DNA from: Areca catechu
Lineage: Eukaryota > Streptophyta > Magnoliopsida > Arecales > Arecaceae
Assembly (NCBI GenBank): GCA_021397845.1
Contig: CM038046.1
Span: 68,280,021-68,344,020, forward strand
Direction of reading: 5' to 3'
DNA: 64,000 bases
Shown here: piece after piece, positions 10,357 through 22,753 of the stretch
Layout of the letters: each line of letters starts with the position of its first letter
Position numbering within the stretch: position 1 is the first letter of the stretch
Translations under genes and position numbers: made by a program
Notes under the pieces: generated by a model
The model's database searches: none
Told to the model about the DNA's origin: nothing
The model's input: only the letters and a program-made list of their open reading frames with translations

Positions 10357-11530
10357 ATGTCCACTAGATCAGGAGTACCTTATGATCCCCACCATTCCCA
10401 ATCCGGTGAACCTATGGAGAACGAGAGAGAAGTTCAACTTAAGGATCTTCTTGAACAATTGACTAGGATGAACAGTAAACTAGATAGGCTTGAAGAGAGA
10501 GTTGGAACCTTAAAGAGGAATAGTCCTAGGCCATCTATTGAGCCTGAGTCTGGATCACCTTTCCCTCCTAGGGATTATCCTCACCATGAACCACCCATAG
10601 AGATTGAACCCAGGAGACTGCCCCGTGTTAACCCAGTCCAAGAGTCTGAACCTAGGAGACCCAATCCCGAGATCATAGACCAAGAAGAAAGGGCCCTTAG
10701 GAACATCAAGCTAGAAGCCCCTACCTTTGATGGTAGTCTAGATCCTAAAGTGTATGTAGATTGGGAGGAGGATATGGAGCAGTATTTCGAGTGGTATACC
10801 ATGACTGAAAGGATGAAGTTTAAGTTTGCCAAGACTAGGTTGGTTCACCAAGCTAGGTTATTATGGAATAGTGTTGAGAGGCTGGTAGCACAGAGAGATG
10901 AAGAAACCTATAGCAACTTGGAGAGGTATGAAAGCCAAACTTAGGGAGAAGTACCAACCACTTTCTTACACCCAAAGTTTATTGGACCAATGGCAGAATC
11001 TGAGTCAAGGGAACAAGAGTGTGGCTGACTACATCACGAAGTTTGATGAGTATGTCATGCGACGTCATGTCAATGAATCTGCTTCTGTGACCCTGTCTAG
11101 GTTTAGGGCTGGCCTATACCCAGACATCCAGAGAGAACTTTATTTTAGAGAGGTCACTAATTTAGAGTATGCTTACCAAGTTGGAAGAAATTGTGAGCAT
11201 TTCCAAAGGGCTCCTACCTATTGTAAACCTGAACCCTTTAGAAACCCTAGTCGACTCCCAAGACCTAACCCAGGGTATGGTCAGGCTTACCCGAGTCGTC
11301 CTAATCCTTACCGACCTGACCCAAGTCGACCCAACCCCGGCTGATCCAAACCGAGCCGACCAGACCTAAACCGACCCCATTTTAGCAGAGAGGAAAAGGG
11401 TAAAGCTGTTGGAGCCCATAAGAGTCCCACTCCCCAAAACACTTGCTTTAGGTATCATAAACCTGGACATCAAGCTAGCAAGTGCACATCCACAGCCCTA
11501 GTCATAGAAGAGCCAACTAAGATTGAGATA
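10357..11530 (+). pseudogene. gag: Element A gag
   Basis: The ATG at 10357 gives MSTRSGVPYDPH. The N-terminal part has a coiled-coil-like LLEQLTRMNSKLDRLEERV segment. The core domain runs from IKLEAPTFDGSLDPKVYVDW through MKFKFAKTRLVHQARLLW. The frame changes near 10900-10940, and the rest of the core (ATWRGMKAKLREKYQPLSY, NKSVADYITKFDEYVMRRH) is read from the next frame to a TGA at 11342. Next comes a Pro/Arg/Ser-rich linker of repeated RPNP units. A zinc knuckle at about 11441-11485 reads CFRYHKPGHQASKC, with its second Cys replaced by Tyr. Gag would form the particle and bind RNA; this copy cannot make a full-length protein. Confidence 0.85.
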
Positions 11531-14500
11531 GAACCCATTGCTGATCCTGAAGGAGAAGTCTATGAGCCAGAAGATCAGTTACTGGAAGAATATGAGGGAG
11601 AGGAAGAGCAATTTGAATATGAAGACCTTCTAGGGGTAGTTAGGTGCATCCTTACCCAAAACGTAGTACAGGAAGATTGGCGTAGGACAAACATCCTACA
11701 AACCTTTGTCAAACTAGGGGATAAGGTTTGCAAAATCATAGTTGATAGTCGGAGCTGTGTCAATGCTATCTCTTCTAGTACTGTCAAAGCCCTAGGATTG
11801 ACCTCAGTCCCTCACCCCAACACTTACAAGGTCTCTTGGATTGATTCAACCTCTATACCCATAAAATCTAGGTGCCATGTCTTAATCAAATTGCAGTCTT
11901 ATGAAGAGAAGATTTAGTGTGATGTCCTTCTCATGGGCGTCAGCAGTATTATCTTAGGATGACCCTAGCTTTATGATCATGATGCTACTCTTTATGGTCG
12001 GGCCAATAGTTGTACTTTCAATCACCATGGAAAGAAATTTACCATTAACCCAGTTCAGCCAAAGGACCAGGCTAAGAGAGGATCAAGTAGTCTTAAGTAA
12101 AAGAAGCCTGGAGTCAACCTAATCAAATCTAAGGAATTGGAGAAAGAGATTGCTGAGGGAGCCCCTATTTGGATTTTGACCACCAAAGATAGTCATGAAC
12201 CGACCCAAATAGAGCGGCCCCAAGAAGTACTTAAGGCTCTGGAAGAGTTTAAGGATGTCTTCCTGAAAGAATTACCTGATCATCTACCACCTCTTAGGGA
12301 CATCCAACATACCATAGATTTGGTCCCATGAGCCACCTTACCCAACCTTCCCCATTATAGAATGAACCCCACCGAACACCAGGAATTGCAGAAACAAGTG
12401 GGAGAGTTGCTTAAGAAGGGTTTTCTTAGGAAGAGTTTAAGTCCCTGTGTCGTCCCTGCTTTGCTAACCCCTAAGAAAGATGGAACCTGGAGAATGTGTG
12501 TAGATAGCAGAGCCATAAACAAGATCACAATCAAGTATAGGTTTCCCATCCCCCGTTTAGATGATATGCTTGATATGATGGTCGGAGCTACTATCTTTTC
12601 CAAGATAGACCTTAAGAGTGGCTACCACCAGATTAATATTAGACCCAGGGATGAATGGAAGACGGCTTTTAAAATTAAGGATGGCCTTTTTGAATGGGTA
12701 GTGATGCCTTTTGGACTTTCTAATGCTCCTAGCACCTTTATGAGGGTCATGAACCAAGTCCTGAAAGAATTTATTGGAAAATTTTTGGTGGTTTATTTCG
12801 ATGACATTTTGATTTACAACAGGACTAAAGAAGACCATCTTAACCATCTTAGGTTAGTCTGCTAGACCCTTAGGAAGAATAGCCTTTACACCAACCCAAA
12901 GAATTGTGAGTTCATGACAACAAGGGTTATCTTCCTAGGTTTTGTAGTCACCCCAGAAGGAGTCTCCGCTGATCCCGAGAAAGTTAAAGCCATAGTTGAG
13001 TGGCCAGTCCCAACTAGTGTCCATGATGTGCATAGTTTCCATGGCCTAGCTACTTTTTATAGGAGATTTATTCGGGGATTTAGTTCAATCATAGCACCCA
13101 TCACCGACTACATCAGGAAGGAAGGCTTCCAATGGATCAAAGCTGCAGATAAAGCCTTCCAAGAAATCAAAGATAAAATGATACAAGCACTTGTCTTAAG
13201 ATTACCCGATTTTACTAAGGTTTTTGAGGTTGCTTGTGACGCTTCGGGAGTTGGCATTGGAGGAGTACTTAGTCAGGAAAATCACCCCATGGCCTTCTTT
13301 AGTGAGAAACTCAATGAGTTCAAAGTTAAGTACTCGACTTATGATAAAGAGTTCTATGTAGTCGTTCAGGCTCTTATTTATTGGAGGCATTATCTTTTAG
13401 CCCAAGAATTTGTCCTTTTCTCTGACCATGAAGCCCTTCGGTACCTAAACTCCTAGAAAAGACTAAACTCGAGGCACGCTAAGTGGGTAGAATACATCTA
13501 GGCATATACCTTTGTGCTTAAACATCGTGCTGGTACCGAGAATAAGGTAGCTGATGCCCTTAGCTATCGTGCCCTATTATTGAATACCGTTAGGACTGAG
13601 GTTATAGAATTTGATTGATTGAAAGAGCAATATGAGACCTGTCCTGACTTCCGAGAGATTTTCCAATCTAAGAAACATCAACCATCTAGCGCCTTTAGTG
13701 AGTACACCCTCCAGGATGGTTATCTTTTCAAAGCAAATAGGTTGTGCATTCCCAAGACCTCTCTTCGAGAATTCTTAGTTTGGGAGACCCATACAGGAGG
13801 CCTAGCTAGTCACTTTGGTAGGGAAAAGACCATCTTAGTAGTAGAAGACCAGTTCTTTTAGCCTAGCCTAAAGAAGGATGTAACTAACATTGTTTCCCAG
13901 TGCCGAACTTGTGTTATCGGTGAACAACAAAAATAGAATACTGACCTGTACACCCCTCTGCCTGTGCCTAGTCGCCCTTGGGAAGACCTTAGCATGGACT
14001 TTGTAGTAAGATTGCCCAAGACTGCAAGGAAGCACGATTTAATCTATGTAGTGGTAGATAGGTTCTCCAAAATGGCCCATTTCATACCCTGCTCCTAGAC
14101 CCTAAATGCTTCCAAAGTTGCCAAGCTCTTTCTAGATCATGTGGTTAAGTTACATGGCCTTCCAAAAACCATAGTGTCCGATAGGGATGTCCGATTCACT
14201 TGCTACTTCTAGAAAACCCTTTGGCACTTACTAGGCACCAAGCTTAAGTTTTCAATTGCATACCACCCGCAGATAGATGGTCAAACTGAGGTAGTCAACC
14301 ACATCCTAGGGAACCTCTTAAGATGTTTGATAGTTGAACATACCGGAAACTAGGATCTTCTCTTACCTCGAGCTAAGTTTGCCTACAACAGTTCTGTGAA
14401 TAGGACCACCGGAAAAAGTCCTTTCGAGATTGTGAGTGGTTACAAGCCTAACCGACCCCTTGATTTGATTCCCTTACCTATCCATGCTCGTGTCTCTGAG

Positions 14501-15212
14501 TCCGCCGAATCCTTTGCACAGCATATTAGGGACATACATATGGAAATTAGCAAAAAAATTAATCTAAGTAATAATGCATATAAAAAAAATGGCTGATTCC
14601 CAAAAACGAGCCAAAGAGTTTGAAATTGGGGATTCTGTAATGATTAGACTTAGGCCTGAATGGTTTCTACCAGGAACTATTAAGAAACTTCATGCTCGTG
14701 GAGCTGGCCCCTTTAGAGTGATAAAGAGAGTCGGCCCTAATGCCTACATTCTTGAGCTACCCCCGACTTATGGCATTAGCTTGACTTTCAATATCTCAGA
14801 CTTAGTCAAGTATAGGAAACCAGCAAACATTCCTAGTGAGCCATTTGGGCCTGACCTTTCTTTTGAGAGTGAACCCGAACCTGAGTGTCCACCTCTAATT
14901 ATACCTGAGAGAGGAGAGTGGATCGAGCGTGTCCTAGATGACCAAGCTATCACTACCCGGGGCAAAGGATATCAACATTTCTTAGTCCGATGGCAAGGCC
15001 GACCTGAGTCCAATGACTCGTGGATTACCCGGGATGACTTGCAGCACCTCGATCCCGACCTTCTGGAAGAGTATCTAAGCAACTCAGCTCTTACTCGACA
15101 GGGTCAAGTTCCTCCCACCCCGAGAGAACTGGTGTGGGCACCAGAATCAAACAGAGGCTCCTCACCCTCTGTGGATGCCCAATTAGGGTTCCAATTTTTT
15201 TGGATCTTGTAA
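11531..15212 (+). pseudogene. pol: Element A pol: protease, RT, RNase H, integrase, chromodomain-like tail
   Basis: One reading frame carries the domains up to 14596. The protease site at 11744-11752 is DSR in place of DSG. RT (about 12290-12870) has WRMCVDSRAINK and YFDD at 12794-12805. RNase H has VFEVACDASGVGIGGVLSQ near 13225. Integrase starts with the zinc region (HTGG..SHF, C..C near 13910) and a DFVVRLPKT core. Stops interrupt it at about 11915, 11955, 11964, 12100, 12863, 13456, 13859, 14097 and 14211, several replacing conserved Trp, Gln or Arg. A run of A residues at about 14582 shifts the frame. The last frame, with the chromodomain-like QHFLVRWQGRPESNDSW, ends at 15212, 83 bases inside the 3' LTR. 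Confidence 0.88.
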
Positions 15213-16719
15213 TAAGGCTTCAAGCCTAGTCTCGAACTTGTAATTTTTTTTTGCTTTGAATTTAGTCTCATATCTAGTCTGTACTTTGACCAATTAGGTC
15301 AAATTGTGTCCTGTACTGAGTCCAGTCACAAATCGAGTCTAGTCTGAGTCTATTGGAAGTTTGGGTCCATGCAAGAATTGGACTTAAGATTTAGTCTCCT
15401 GGGAACCAAGTCTGGAAGGAATCCATGTCAGCTCAGGGCCCACCTTTTCATCCTATGTGGCGCCATGACAACTTGCCATGTGGGCAGCACACTTGTCATC
15501 CTTGGATGCCCAAAGAGGAGGAACATATCACTTGGCACTAGCCCTTTTTCCCTCCCCCTATCAAGCTCCTTTCCAAGCAAGGGTGGTCGGCCAAAGAGAA
15601 GGTCAATGGGAGTTGAAGTTGGGAATTCAAATCCCTTGCTTCAAGCCCTCCAATCAAGTCTTCTTCCCAAATTGTTTGAACCTCTTTGGAAGGAAGAGAC
15701 AAGATCCATGGGCGCCTCCACCTCACACTCCCCATGTCATGCCTTGTACCAAAAAAGGATGCACAACCAAGGAAGGAAGAAGAACACATGCCTTGCTCCA
15801 AGCCTCTCTTCATGTTTTCTTCCAAAACAAAGAAGCTTCTTTCCAAGTTCAAGGTGCCAAGATCTCTCCTCCAAGCCTTGCATCATGCCATGGCCAATCA
15901 AGCTAGCTCTTGGTCGGCCAAGGAGAGAAGAAAAGTCAAAAGTTTGGGTGCCCATTCAAGAATTCTTGTAAATTTTTCATTTGAAATTCAAAAGGGTCCT
16001 AAGGTGCCTATTTAAAGGACCTAATCCCTCCTTTGTAAGGTCAATCTTGATGAATGAAAAAAAATACATTTCTTGAGTCCAACCTCTTTCTAGTTGCCTT
16101 CGTTCACTAGGAACATCGATCTCCGTGAGGGAGTGCCTTCATCTTCGGGCGTCGAGAGGTGTGAGGCCTCAAACTACCATCACTTCCGCAACTCCATCAT
16201 CCGACTTCGAATCAAGAAGAACTCCACCATCACTTCAACAACTGTTTCTTCCATTCTTCCATTGCTTTCCTTTTGATTGAAACTTAACCTTTATCTTCTT
16301 TGAATGCTTGCAGGTCCTCCAGGTGACACGAGTACGGAGACGGTTGCCTTTGCCATCGAGATCTTCGGATAGCCAGCCAGCACCTTCGCAGTGTTGACGG
16401 CTCGATCATCCAGGCCGCATCCATCAAAGTGAGCGATCTCTGCATTGGGCACTTTAGATCTTTAAGGTTTGCCCCCTGACTCCTAAGTAGGTCTTATCGG
16501 AGAGCTAAGTCCTATGGGGTTTCTCAATCCCGGGGTCCTCACTTTATCATTATTTAGGGACTACTTACTTGCTTGATAGTTCTTTTTATTATAGAACCCT
16601 AGATCAACTCTTACTTTTTTTCGGGAATCCAAAGAAAACCATTAAAATCTAAAAATCACAAAACCCTAAAATTCACTTGCATCATCATTTCATCTTCGCA
16701 TCTAGTTAGTCCCCCATCA
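15130..16719 (+). repeat. Element A 3' LTR
   Basis: TGGTGTGGGC to CCCCATCA (1590 bases). It is preceded by a purine-rich GAGAGAAC tract, is nearly the same length as the 5' copy, and is followed by the CCAGT duplication. Confidence 0.9.
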
Positions 16720-19700
16720 CCAGTTGTTAGTTGAGTACGAAGGAGAGAAAGAGGAACCTGAGTCTGAGAACCTATTAGGAGTGGTTAGGTGCATCTTGAC
16801 CCAAACCACAATTAAGGAAGTTTGGCATAGGACTAACATCCTACAGACCTTTGTTAAGGTAGGGGATAAGGTACTTAAGATCATCATAGATAGTGGGAGT
16901 TACATCAATGCCATCTCTGCTAATATAATCAAATCTTTAGGGTTGACCACAGTTCCCCATCCTAACCCTTACAAAGTTTCTTGGGTAGATTCCACCTCCA
17001 TCCAGATCAAGTCTAGGTGCCAAATCTTAATTAAACTACAAATCTATGAGAAGAAGATTTGGTGTGATGCCATTCCCATGGAAGTAAGTAGTATCATTTT
17101 AGGTTGACCTTGGCTTTTTGATCATGATGCAACCCTGTTTGGTTGAACCAATGTTTGTGCTTTTAGCCACCATGTGAATAAGTTTGTTATCCACCCAACT
17201 CCACCTAGAGACCCGGTCAAGAGTGGTTCTAGTAGCCTTAAGGACAAGAAACTTGGAGTTAACCTGATTAAGGCTAAGGAGTTAGAGAGAGATTGCTGAT
17301 AGTAACCCTATTTGGATCTTGATCACCAAAGAAATATATGAGCCGACCCAAAAGGAATACCCTCTAGAAATTGTTGAGGCTCTCAAAGAATTTGAGGATG
17401 TCTTCCCTGATGATTTACTTGATCAATTACCACCCCTTAGAGACATTCAACATGCCATAGATCTAGTCCTAGGAGTCACTTTACCAAACCTTCCTTACTA
17501 TAGAATGAACCCTAGTGAGCATCAAGAATTACAGAAACAAGTGGAGAGGTTCTTAGGAGGGGTTTCATTAGGGAGAGCTTGAGTCCATGTGCAGTCCCTG
17601 CTCTACTGACCCCTAAAAAGATGGTACTTGGAGGATGTGTGTAGACAGTAGAGCCATCAATAAAATAACTGTGAAGTATAGGTTTTCCATCCCTCGATTA
17701 GACGACATGTTAGACATGATGGCTGGTGCTAAATTTTTCTCAAAGATAGACCTTAAGAGCAGCTATCATCAGGTTAAAATTAGACTTGGGGATGAGTGGA
17801 AGACTGCATTCAAGACTAAGGATGGCCTATTTGAGTGGGTTGTAATGCCTTTCGGACTTTCCAATGCACCAAGTATATTTATGAGGATTATGACCCATGT
17901 CCTGAAAGAATATACTAGAAAATTTGTTTTAGTCTATTTTGATGATATCTTGATCTATAGTAGGACTAAAAAGGACTACCTTAGTGACCTTAGACTGGTT
18001 TTCCAGACCCTTAGGGAGAATAGCCTCTATGCCAATTTTTAGAAATGTGAGTTCATGACACATAGGGTTATCTTCCTAGGTTTTGGTCACCCTTGAGGGA
18101 GTTTCTGCAGATCCTGAAAAGGTTATGGCAAATGTTGAGTGGCCTATACCTACTAGTTTTCATGATGTACATAGTTTCCATGGCCAAGCAACCTTTTACA
18201 GGAGATTTATTAGGGGTTTTAGTATAGTCGTCGCACCTATAACTGATTGCATTAGGAAGGATACATTTGAATGGACCAAAGCAGCAAATAAGGCCTTCCT
18301 TGAGCTTAAGGATAAGATGACCCATGCACCCATTCTTAGATTACCTGATTTCTCCAAGGTGTTTGAGGTCACTTGCGATGCCTTTGGAGTAGGAATAGGT
18401 GGGGTACTAAGTCAAGAAAATCATCCTGTAGCCTTCTTTATTGAGAAGCTGAATGAAGCTAAACTTAAGTACTCTACCTATGAAAACAAATTTTATGCAG
18501 TAGTCCAGGCCCTTAGATATTGGAGACATTACATACTATCGCAGGAGTTTATCTTATTTTCTGACCATGAGGAACTCCGGCTCCTAAACTCCCAAAAGAA
18601 ACTCAACCCATGGCACGGTAAATGGATCGAGTACATTCAGGCATACACCTTTGTCCTAAAATAACATGCCGGAGCAGACAATAAGGTAGCAGACACCCTT
18701 AGCCATAGGTCTTTGCTTTTAGGCTCAGTTAGCACCCATGTCATAGGGTTTGATAGGTTAAAGGATGAATATGAAACCTACCCAGAATTTGGTGACATTT
18801 ACTAGACCCTTAGGCTAGAACCATCTAGTACCCATAGTGAGTATAACATTCAAGATGGCTACCTTTTCCAAAATAATAGACTTTGTATACCTAAAACTTC
18901 CCTTAGAGAATTCCTGATTTGGGAGACCCATGCTAGAGGTTTAGCTGGTCACTTTGGTAGGAATAAGACCATCTTAGCAACAGAAGACCAGTTCTTTTGG
19001 CCAGGATTGAAAATGCATGTTGCTTAGATTGTAGCCAAGTGTAGAACTTGTGCTATTGCAAAATAGCAGAAGCAAAACATTGGTCTCTACACACATTTAC
19101 CAGTGCTTGATCACCCTTGGCAGGACCTAAGTATGGACTTCGTGTTAGTATTACCTAAGACCCAGAAAAGACACGATTCTATCTTTGTAGTGGTCGATAG
19201 GTTCTCTAAGATAGCTCACATAATCTCATGTTCCCAGACCTTTGATGCATCTAGAATAGCCAAGCTTTTCTTAGATACTGCGGTTAGACTTCATGGCCTA
19301 CCCAAGACCATCATATCTGATAGGGATATTAGGTTCACCAGTTATTTCTGGAAAACCCTCTAGCACCTATTAGGGACCAAGCTTAAGTTTTCTACAGCCT
19401 AGGACCCCCAAACAGACGGCCAAACTGAAGTGGTGAACCATAGTTTAGGAAACCTTTTTAGATGCTTGGTAGGTGAATACATTGGAACTTGGGATCTATT
19501 GTTGCCTAGAGCAGAGTTCGCCTACAGTAGCTCAGTGAATAGGACAACGGGCAAGAGTCCTTTTGAGATAGTCCATGGGTATAAGCCTAATCACCCCATT
19601 GACCTGATTCTTTTACCTGTTCATGCACGAGTCTCAGAGTCTGTAGAATCATTCACGCAACATATTAAGGACTTGCATAAGGACATTAGCCAAAAGATTA

Positions 19701-20267
19701 ACCCAAGCAATGAAACATATAAGAAACTGGCTAATTCCCGAAGAAGGGCCAAGGAATTTGATTAGGGGATTCTATCATGATTAGGCTTAGGCCTGAGTGG
19801 TTCCCACCCGGGATCGTTAAGAAGTTCAATGCTCACGGAGCCTGACCTTTTAAAGTGATAGAAAGGGTTGGACCAAATGCCTATATGTTAGATTTGCCTT
19901 TGAATTTGGGCATTAGTTCTACCTTCAATATCGTAGAAATGGTTGAGTATAGGGAACCAGCAGTGATACCCAGTAAGGCCTTTGGACCTATTCCTTCCAT
20001 TGAGAGTGACCCTAGCCCAGAGTATCCACCAATATATTGGCCTGAAAGAGGAGAACGGATCAAGCGTATCCTGGACGATCAAGCCATAATGACCTGGGAC
20101 CACGGCTATCAACGCTACCTGGTCTGATGGCATGGCCGACCATAGTCGAATGATTCATGGATTTCTCGAGAAGACTTGCAGCACCTCAACCCAGACCTTC
20201 TCGAGAGATATGTGAGCCAGCCTGATCTTCACTCGATAGGGTCAAGTTCCTCCCACCCCGGGAGAAT
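16720..20267 (+). pseudogene. pol: Element B protease and pol (continuation after A)
   Basis: It resumes in the gag-protease linker. The protease site DSG is at 16889-16897. A stop (TGA) follows SSIILG at 17105. RT carries MCVDSRAINKITVKYR and YFDD (17935-17946). RNase H carries VFEVTCDAFGVGIGGVLSQENHP near 18363, followed by a stop near 18662. The integrase core has WQDLSMDFVLVLPKT (19120), SDRDIRF (19315) and a disrupted TEVVNHSLG segment (19420), then a chromodomain-like tail to about 20150. Frame changes occur near 17300, 17600, 18070 and 19766. The PPT-like GGGAGAAT abuts the 3' LTR. Confidence 0.86.
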
Positions 20268-21495
20268 TGGTGCAGATACCAGAGGCACTAGAATAAGACA
20301 GAGGCTCATCTTAACCCTCTATGGATTAATTAGTAGTGTTTGAGTCCATTTGTAATAAGGTCTTAGTTCATCTGAGTTGTCATTTGAGTCCTGTACCAGT
20401 CAGCTCTTGTTGAGCTAGTCTTCTTCTTGAGTCCTATACATGTCAGCCCAAGTACAAGAGAAAACCAAGCCAGTCCAAGTGAAGACCAACCCAACTGAAG
20501 ACATGAAGACCATGGAAGGCCCAGTAGAAGAAATCAAAAACCCTGGAATCACATTGGATGCCCAGGAGCCCTGGACTGCAGCCTGAAGCAGATTGGGCCA
20601 GCCAAGGCCCAGGAGAGGAGCTAGGGCGCCAAACTCTTATAGTCACCTTCCCCTTGGTCGGCCACTTAGAGTCACCCCTCTTGGCCGACCAAGGCAAGTG
20701 AGAGGAGAAAAATATGAGGGATTTTTTTACCTAAACCTACCATGTATTTTAGCTAGGGTTTGGGTGGGATTAAAACTCCTAGGTAATGACTATTGTATCC
20801 TTACTTGGGGGCCAAGTCTAAGAGTCTATTTAAGAGACTCTACTCTCTTGTATCAAGGTACTTTTTCATTAAATAATATTGAGTTCTTTCAATTGCTGTG
20901 TGCTACCTGCTGTGTGCTAAAAGGGATTCTGTGTGAGCCCTTCCTTCTTCATGGTGTTCTGTGCCCAGCCTCCAGCCGACATCCAGCTCTCCAAACCCTA
21001 GCCACCCACATCAATCCATTCTTTACCTCATTGTTTTTCCTTTTATATATTCATCATTGCTTTGATTTCTAACCCCTGGAATGTTGTTTGCAAGTCCCTC
21101 AACTCCTACCAATCCAATGACTCCAGCTGGGTAGCAATCGGATCACCTAGTTGAAAGTCGGGAATCCACGGGTCTCCAGCTTGATTTTCCAGGCTGCATC
21201 CAAGAATGAGAGTGATCCCTTCGCATACAATCTATACTAGGCACATCAACTATTGTCAGGAACACCCCCTCTACCTACCAGTCCCTTTATTGAAGATAAA
21301 CTAGCCCAACCGAGACTTCTCAGCCTCGGTGGTCCACTTTCTATTACTTTTTAGGTCCTGTTATGCATGCTTTTGCTTCTTAATTTCATATTGAGCTCTC
21401 TACTTAGTTTCTTGGTCTGATCTTCGGGATTCAAACATATAACTTAATATATAAAAATACAAAAATAATATGCATGCATATATAGTTCTGCATCA
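20268..21495 (+). repeat. Element B 3' LTR
   Basis: TGGTGCAGAT to TCTGCATCA (1228 bases), the partner of 4198-5446. Its TATA-like hairpin is at 20821-20841. Confidence 0.88.
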
Positions 21496-21803
21496 CTAAT
21501 TAGTTTTCAAAGGCTCACCAATAACCTCCTTGGTTTTCTAATAGGCTAACCAAAAACCTTTACAACAAATATAAGTTTGAAGTAAAGAAACAATGAAAGC
21601 TTTACAATAAAAGTGAATATCTTTGTTGTAGTGCTACCTCCAACTTGATGAAGCCTCTTTTAATGCTTAAGATGGTTGAACTTGAAAGCTCTTGAAAGCT
21701 CTTGAATACTTGGAGACTTGCTTTTGGATTGAAGGTAGTTGAACTCAATGAATAAGAGTGAATGCTCTCTTTTCTTTTCTCTTGGTTATTTTTTTTTCAT
21801 TCT
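21496..21803 (-). repeat. Possible copia (Sirevirus-like) LTR remnant, reversed
   Basis: No coding potential. Read in reverse it shows the loose style of Sirevirus LTRs: repeated CTCTTGAAAGCT units (21685-21706), TTTGGTTAGCC- and GGTGAGCC-type phrases, and a T-rich edge. It could be part of the same broken copia as 1729-2657, which has the same orientation. This is inference from style and position only. Confidence 0.3.
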
Positions 21804-22753
21804 TGGTGGGGGCACCAAGATCAAACACAGATTACTGGGCCCTATTTGGTTTACTTAGTTATATTTCAAAGTTTTGTAATCAATTAGAATTGAGTCCTGT
21901 AATAAGTTTAGGTTAGTTGATTTGTCTCAACCCTGAACCTAGTCCAGTACATTGAGTCCTATACATCAGCATGAGTCTAGTATGAGTCCACTTCTTATAC
22001 AAGAGAGGAGGCTATGCTATTTTGGAGTTCCACCAGACCTCAGAGTCAGTTACATCAGCCTAGGGGCGCCCAATTGACACCCAGGTACCCAGATTCCCTC
22101 CAGATGCCATTTCTGATGCCAGATTCCATCAAGATGCTTTCGAAATATTCCATATGCTAGGAGCCCATGTTTTCCAGGTTATCCTAGCACTCCAGGCCTC
22201 CAAATTTAAGCCCAGGAAGAAAGTCCAAACAAAAAGAACCAAGATTCCCTTTTGATACCGGGAATATGCTAGCCCAGGGAACCAGGCACCCCAGCTTCCA
22301 AGGAGCCGAAGCCCATGCATCCTTGGCCCATGGCCGACCTCCCCCTTGCTGCCCTAAAGCCCACATGCCCAAAGGAGGGGCATCCAAGAGTGTTTGACCT
22401 AGTCCAAGTTGAAGTGAAAGAGGAGAAGACCAAGTCTACTCTAACCTAGTTGGGATTCCTAATCCTTTTAAACCTTGTAATTCTAACCTAGCTTGGAAAG
22501 GACTTGTAGTCTAATTTGGAAGAGGACTTGTTATCTAAGTATAATCATGGTTAGTGAGGGCATGGGAACTCTATAAATACCCCACCCCTCCCTCTCTTGT
22601 AATCAATCAACTCTTATGAATTAAAACTCTACTGAATTGTTTTTAAGACTGGTGTCTTGTATATTCTTTTGGTTCCTTTGGTTTGGTTCTTTGTGTTCAT
22701 GTGTTGGCCGACCCCTATCCTTGCAATCCTCCATGCCCAAGTAGCAACTCAAG
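21804..22753 (+). repeat. Element C: 5' part of a gypsy LTR, cut by element D
   Basis: It begins TGGTGGGGGCACCAAGATC, the same style as the A and B LTR starts. TATAAAT lies at 22572-22578, flanked by GGG and CCCC, and is followed by a CTCTTGTAATCAATC transcription-start-like zone. It stops at CTCAAG, where the minus-strand LTR of D begins. No continuation is seen in the window, so the rest of C should lie beyond D, outside the window. Confidence 0.68.

Larger units (their letters stand above)
7735..16719 (+). mobile_element. Element A: Ty3/gypsy retrotransposon inserted in element B
   Basis: LTRs at 7735-9325 and 15130-16719 enclose PBS, leader, gag and pol in the usual gypsy order with integrase last. 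The element is 8985 bases long. The target duplication CCAGT is present at 7730-7734 and 16720-16724, so the boundaries are well fixed. Removing A plus one CCAGT restores continuity of B's gag-protease linker. gag has one frameshift and pol has several stops, so A is defective. Confidence 0.92.
4198..21495 (+). mobile_element. Element B: Ty3/gypsy retrotransposon, split by element A
   Basis: The order is LTR (4198-5446), PBS, leader, gag, [element A], protease, RT, RNase H, integrase, PPT, LTR (20268-21495). Without A and its target duplication B measures about 8.3 kb. No target duplication flanks B: the left neighbour is B-family pol sequence ending in the same GGGAGAAT as B's own PPT junction, and the right neighbour starts CTAAT. 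This fits an LTR-sharing tandem pair that was later truncated. Multiple stops and at least three frame changes make B defective. Confidence 0.85.
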
